NCBI GenBank assembly: GCA_026399475.1
Contig: JAPLQY010000071.1
Location: 62,001-126,000, forward strand
Length of the DNA: 64,000 bases
Source: Rhodocyclales bacterium
Lineage (GTDB): Bacteria; Pseudomonadota; Gammaproteobacteria; Burkholderiales; Rhodocyclaceae
Direction: 5' to 3'
Numbering within the stretch: position 1 is the stretch's first letter; every line of letters starts with the position of its first letter. The notes under the pieces were generated by a model. It saw only the letters and a list, made by a program, of their open reading frames with translations, made no database searches and was not told where the DNA came from. A program made the position numbers and the translations under genes. Of the stretch, positions 61,495 to 64,000 are shown piece by piece.

Positions 61495-63144
61495 ATGCTC
61501 GAAGGCTGTGTGCCCTGGCCTGCCGACTTGGCAGAAGCCTATCGTTCCCGCGGCTGGTGGGAAGGCGTCACCATTCCGGAAATGCTCGCCCGCAGTGCCC
61601 TGCGACACCCGCAGAAGACGGCCCTGATCTGTGGCGAATTGCGGCTGAGCTACGCCGACCTGGTGGAAACCTCTGATCGGCTCGCCTGCAGCTTCATTGA
61701 TGCAGGAATCCGGCCCTTCGACCGGGTCGTGGTGCAATTGCCGAACGGGCCCGAGTTCGTCCATACCTACTTCGCCTTGACGCGCATCGGCGCGGTCCCC
61801 GTGATGGCCTTGCGCGCGCATCGGCACACAGAGATCCGTCACTTCGTCCGCGCATCCGGTGCCGTCGCCTATGTCATACCGGACCGCATCGGCAGCTTCG
61901 ATTACCGCGTCATGGCGGCCGAGGTAAGCGCCGATTTTCCCACCCTGCGTGCCGTGTTCGTGGCCGGTGAACCTGGCGCCGGGCAACTCGACCTGCGCCA
62001 GATGATTGCCGCGCCGATGGCGGATGCGGCGGTGCGTGCAGCGCTGGCGCCGGTGCGTCCCGATCCATCCGAGGTGGCGACGATGCTGCTGTCGGGCGGC
62101 ACGACGTCGCTGTCCAAGCTGATTCCGCGTACCCACGACGATTACGTGCTGAACGCCCGGCTATGCGGCCGTGCCGGTGGCTTCAATGATGCCACGGTGT
62201 TCATGGCCATCCTGCCACTGGGCCACAACTACAACCTGGCCTCGCCGGGCATGCTCGGCACCTGGTATCACGGCGGCACCGTGGTGCTGGCACCCTCGGG
62301 CGATGCGGCCGAGGTGTTTTCACTGGTCGAGCGCGAGAAGGTGACGACGATTGCGGCGGTCGTACCGCTTATCTCGAACTGGCTCAACTCGACGGTTCCC
62401 GACAACTACGATCTGTCGTCATTGAAGGTGATCCAGAACGGTGGCGCCCGTCTCGCGCCGGAACTGCGCAGCCGTCTGCGAGCCCGCTTCGGCTGCACAC
62501 CGCAGGAAATCTACGGCACGGCCGAAGGCCTGATCAACATGGTGCCCCTCGACGCGCCCGAGGAAATGCTGCTCAACAGCTCCGGCGTGCCGGTCTGCGA
62601 AGACGACGAGATCAAGGTGCTCGACGACGAGGGTCGCGAAGTGCCGGACGGCGAACCGGGCGAACTGGCGACGCGCGGGCCCTACACCATCCACGGCTAC
62701 TACAAGGCGCCGGAAAAGAATGCCGAGGCCTTCACGCCCGACGGCTTCTACCGCATGGGCGACATCGTGCGCAAGGAGGGCCGCCATGTGTTCACCGAAG
62801 GGCGCAAGAAGGACTTGATCAATCGCGGCGGCGAGAAGATCAGCTGCGAGGAAGTGGAGAACCTGATCTTCGGCCATCCGCGCGTCAAGGCGGTCACGCT
62901 GGTGGCGATGCCCGACCCGGTGTTCGGCGAGAAGGCCTGCGCCTTCGTCATTACCAGGGACGGGCAGGGCCTCGAGTTCGGCGAACTGATCGCTTTTCTG
63001 AAACGGCAGAACATCGCCAGCTTCAAGTTGCCGGAGCGGCTGGAGGTCGTCAGCGAATTTCCCCTGAGCCCGGTGGGCAAGATCCTCAAGCGCCAGTTGC
63101 GTGAGGCCATTGCTGAAAAGATGGATCGGGAGAGGACAGCATGA
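61495..63144 (+). CDS. DhbE/SdgA-like aryl acid AMP ligase (salicylate, dihydroxybenzoate or 2-aminobenzoate)
   Basis: It has 549 aa and resembles 2,3-dihydroxybenzoate-AMP ligases throughout: opening MLEGCVPWPADLAEAYR, LSGGTTSLSKLIPRTHDDYV (quoted as the P-loop region), GTAEGLINM, RGPYTIHGYYKAPEKN and GRKKDLINRGGEKISCEEVEN. The ATG at 61495 follows AAAGGAGGAGAAC. No siderophore genes are nearby. The next gene is a salicylyl-CoA/2-aminobenzoyl-CoA-type monooxygenase and overlaps it, so it probably activates an ortho-substituted benzoate for CoA-linked degradation. Confidence 0.82.
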   Translation: MLEGCVPWPADLAEAYRSRGWWEGVTIPEMLARSALRHPQKTALICGELRLSYADLVETSDRLACSFIDAGIRPFDRVVVQLPNGPEFVHTYFALTRIGAVPVMALRAHRHTEIRHFVRASGAVAYVIPDRIGSFDYRVMAAEVSADFPTLRAVFVAGEPGAGQLDLRQMIAAPMADAAVRAALAPVRPDPSEVATMLLSGGTTSLSKLIPRTHDDYVLNARLCGRAGGFNDATVFMAILPLGHNYNLASPGMLGTWYHGGTVVLAPSGDAAEVFSLVEREKVTTIAAVVPLISNWLNSTVPDNYDLSSLKVIQNGGARLAPELRSRLRARFGCTPQEIYGTAEGLINMVPLDAPEEMLLNSSGVPVCEDDEIKVLDDEGREVPDGEPGELATRGPYTIHGYYKAPEKNAEAFTPDGFYRMGDIVRKEGRHVFTEGRKKDLINRGGEKISCEEVENLIFGHPRVKAVTLVAMPDPVFGEKACAFVITRDGQGLEFGELIAFLKRQNIASFKLPERLEVVSEFPLSPVGKILKRQLREAIAEKMDRERTA

Positions 63145-64000
63145 AGATACGCATCATCGGCGGCGGCCCGGCCGGACTCTACTTCGCGTCCCTGATGAAA
63201 CGCGAGGATCCATCGCACGACATCGTGATCTACGAGCGCGGGCCGCGCAACGCGACCTGGGGCTTCGGCGTGGTGTTTTCCGATCGTGCGCTGGAATTCC
63301 TCCGCGCCGACGACGAAGCCATGTATCAAAAGCTGACGCCGCTCATGCAGACCTGGCCGAACCTCACCATCATGCACAACGACACCCGCGTTCCCATCGC
63401 CGGCAACGGCTTTGCCGCGGTCGGCCGCCTGGAACTGCTGTCCCTGTTCTACGCCCATGCCGAGGCCCTGGGCGTGCGGATCGAGTTCGACAGCGAGGTG
63501 ACGGCCCTGGATCAGCCTGCGCTGGCCGGTGCCGATCTCGTGGTCGCTGCCAATGGCGCCTTCTCCTGGGTCCGCAACGAGAACGCGGACAAGTTCGGCA
63601 CGACCAGCGACCTGCGCCGCAACCGCTTCATCTGGTTCGGCACCAGCAAGGCTTTCGACAGCCTGTCGCTGACTTTCCGTGAAACCGGGCATGGCGTCTT
63701 CTGCGCCCATCACTACCGTTACAGCCCGCGCATGAGCACCTTCCTGGTCGAGGTCACGGACGCTACCTGGCAGCGGGTCGGGTTCGCCGACATGAGCGAG
63801 GAGGATACGATCCGCCACTGCGAACAGGTTTTCGCCAAGGACCTGGATGGCGAGCCGATACTTTCCAACAAGTCTTGCTGGCGCCAGTTTCCTGCGGTCT
63901 CGAACCGGCAATGGAGCGTCGGCAATGTCGTGCTGATGGGCGATGCCCTGCGTACGGCACATTTTTCGATTGGTTCCGGCACCCGGCTGGCCATGGAGGA
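63141..64000 (+). CDS. FAD monooxygenase, salicylyl-CoA 5-hydroxylase / 2-aminobenzoyl-CoA monooxygenase type (3' end outside window)
   Basis: The frame opens with ATG at 63141, overlapping the ligase stop by 4 nt, and remains open to the window edge (286 residues visible). FAD-binding GxGxxG is seen in IRIIGGGPAGLYFASLM, then WGFGVVFSDRALEF, and the second FAD motif GNVVLMGDALRTAHFSIGSG. The family includes SdgC and the long bifunctional AbmA-like proteins; which one it is depends on whether a C-terminal oxidoreductase domain follows beyond the window. Confidence 0.85.
   Translation, partial: MKIRIIGGGPAGLYFASLMKREDPSHDIVIYERGPRNATWGFGVVFSDRALEFLRADDEAMYQKLTPLMQTWPNLTIMHNDTRVPIAGNGFAAVGRLELLSLFYAHAEALGVRIEFDSEVTALDQPALAGADLVVAANGAFSWVRNENADKFGTTSDLRRNRFIWFGTSKAFDSLSLTFRETGHGVFCAHHYRYSPRMSTFLVEVTDATWQRVGFADMSEEDTIRHCEQVFAKDLDGEPILSNKSCWRQFPAVSNRQWSVGNVVLMGDALRTAHFSIGSGTRLAME

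Noticed and set aside
61495-63144. Siderophore biosynthesis ligase (EntE/DhbE)
   Set aside because: Sequence resemblance is strong, but no other siderophore genes are visible and the overlapping next gene is an aryl-CoA monooxygenase type.

Overview
The window is GC-rich, densely coded bacterial DNA. Its gene content points to a facultatively anaerobic, aromatic-degrading betaproteobacterium of the Azoarcus/Aromatoleum/Thauera/Sulfuritalea kind. The assignment rests on family recognition, gene order and visible motifs; no database search was possible.

Region by region. (1) 1-9375 is housekeeping: the iron-sulfur assembly operon iscS(partial)-iscU-iscA-hscB-hscA-fdx-iscX, then tatD, tpx, typA (opposite strand), a methylthioinosine-type purine phosphorylase and peptide deformylase. 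(2) 9398-14036 holds an FlK-like thioesterase, an unusual NDP-forming acyl-CoA synthetase-like protein and a PaaX-family repressor on the minus strand, then fdhD on the plus strand. (3) 14046-24614 is an anaerobic phenylacetate module: phenylacetyl-CoA:acceptor oxidoreductase (padBCD), phenylglyoxylate oxidoreductase (padEFGHI) and phenylacetate-CoA ligase (padJ). (4) 24732-30075 is a HAAT-family ABC importer whose second ATPase is fused to an N-terminal hemerythrin-like domain. (5) 30150-31240 looks like an acquired island: an attC-like site, a YefM-YoeB toxin-antitoxin pair, a perfect 28-bp inverted repeat and a small zinc-ribbon ORF. (6) 31510-32942 carries a tartrate/D-malate-type dehydrogenase and a small unknown protein. 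(7) 32952-38427 (minus strand) is the aerobic benzoyl-CoA epoxidation set boxR-boxC-boxB-boxA. (8) 38758-54771 is the anaerobic benzoyl-CoA pathway in the Azoarcus bzd order: bzdN,O,P,Q (ATP-dependent benzoyl-CoA reductase), bzdM ferredoxin, bzdS,T,U (unknown roles), bzdV electron-transfer oxidoreductase, bzdW,X,Y,Z (beta-oxidation-like steps), glutaryl-CoA dehydrogenase and benzoate-CoA ligase. (9) 54907-59667 is a second HAAT ABC importer with a Tat-type binding protein. (10) 59672-64000 holds an alpha/beta hydrolase, a LysR regulator, a DhbE/SdgA-like aryl-AMP/CoA ligase and the start of a salicylyl-CoA/2-aminobenzoyl-CoA-type flavin monooxygenase cut by the window edge.

How they fit together. 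Phenylacetate is activated by PadJ, oxidised to phenylglyoxylate by PadBCD (a molybdoenzyme, consistent with fdhD next door) and decarboxylated to benzoyl-CoA by PadEFGHI. Benzoate is activated by the bzdA-type ligase. Benzoyl-CoA can then be dearomatised without oxygen (bzd) or with oxygen (box). One HTH/shikimate-kinase-like regulator lies between the two branches.

The most notable oddities are the hemerythrin-LivF fusion, the cassette-like toxin-antitoxin island, an acyl-CoA synthetase homologue that seems to lack an ATP-grasp lobe, and families of short repeats lodged between genes inside the operons, one of which is translated as the N-terminus of an ABC ATPase.
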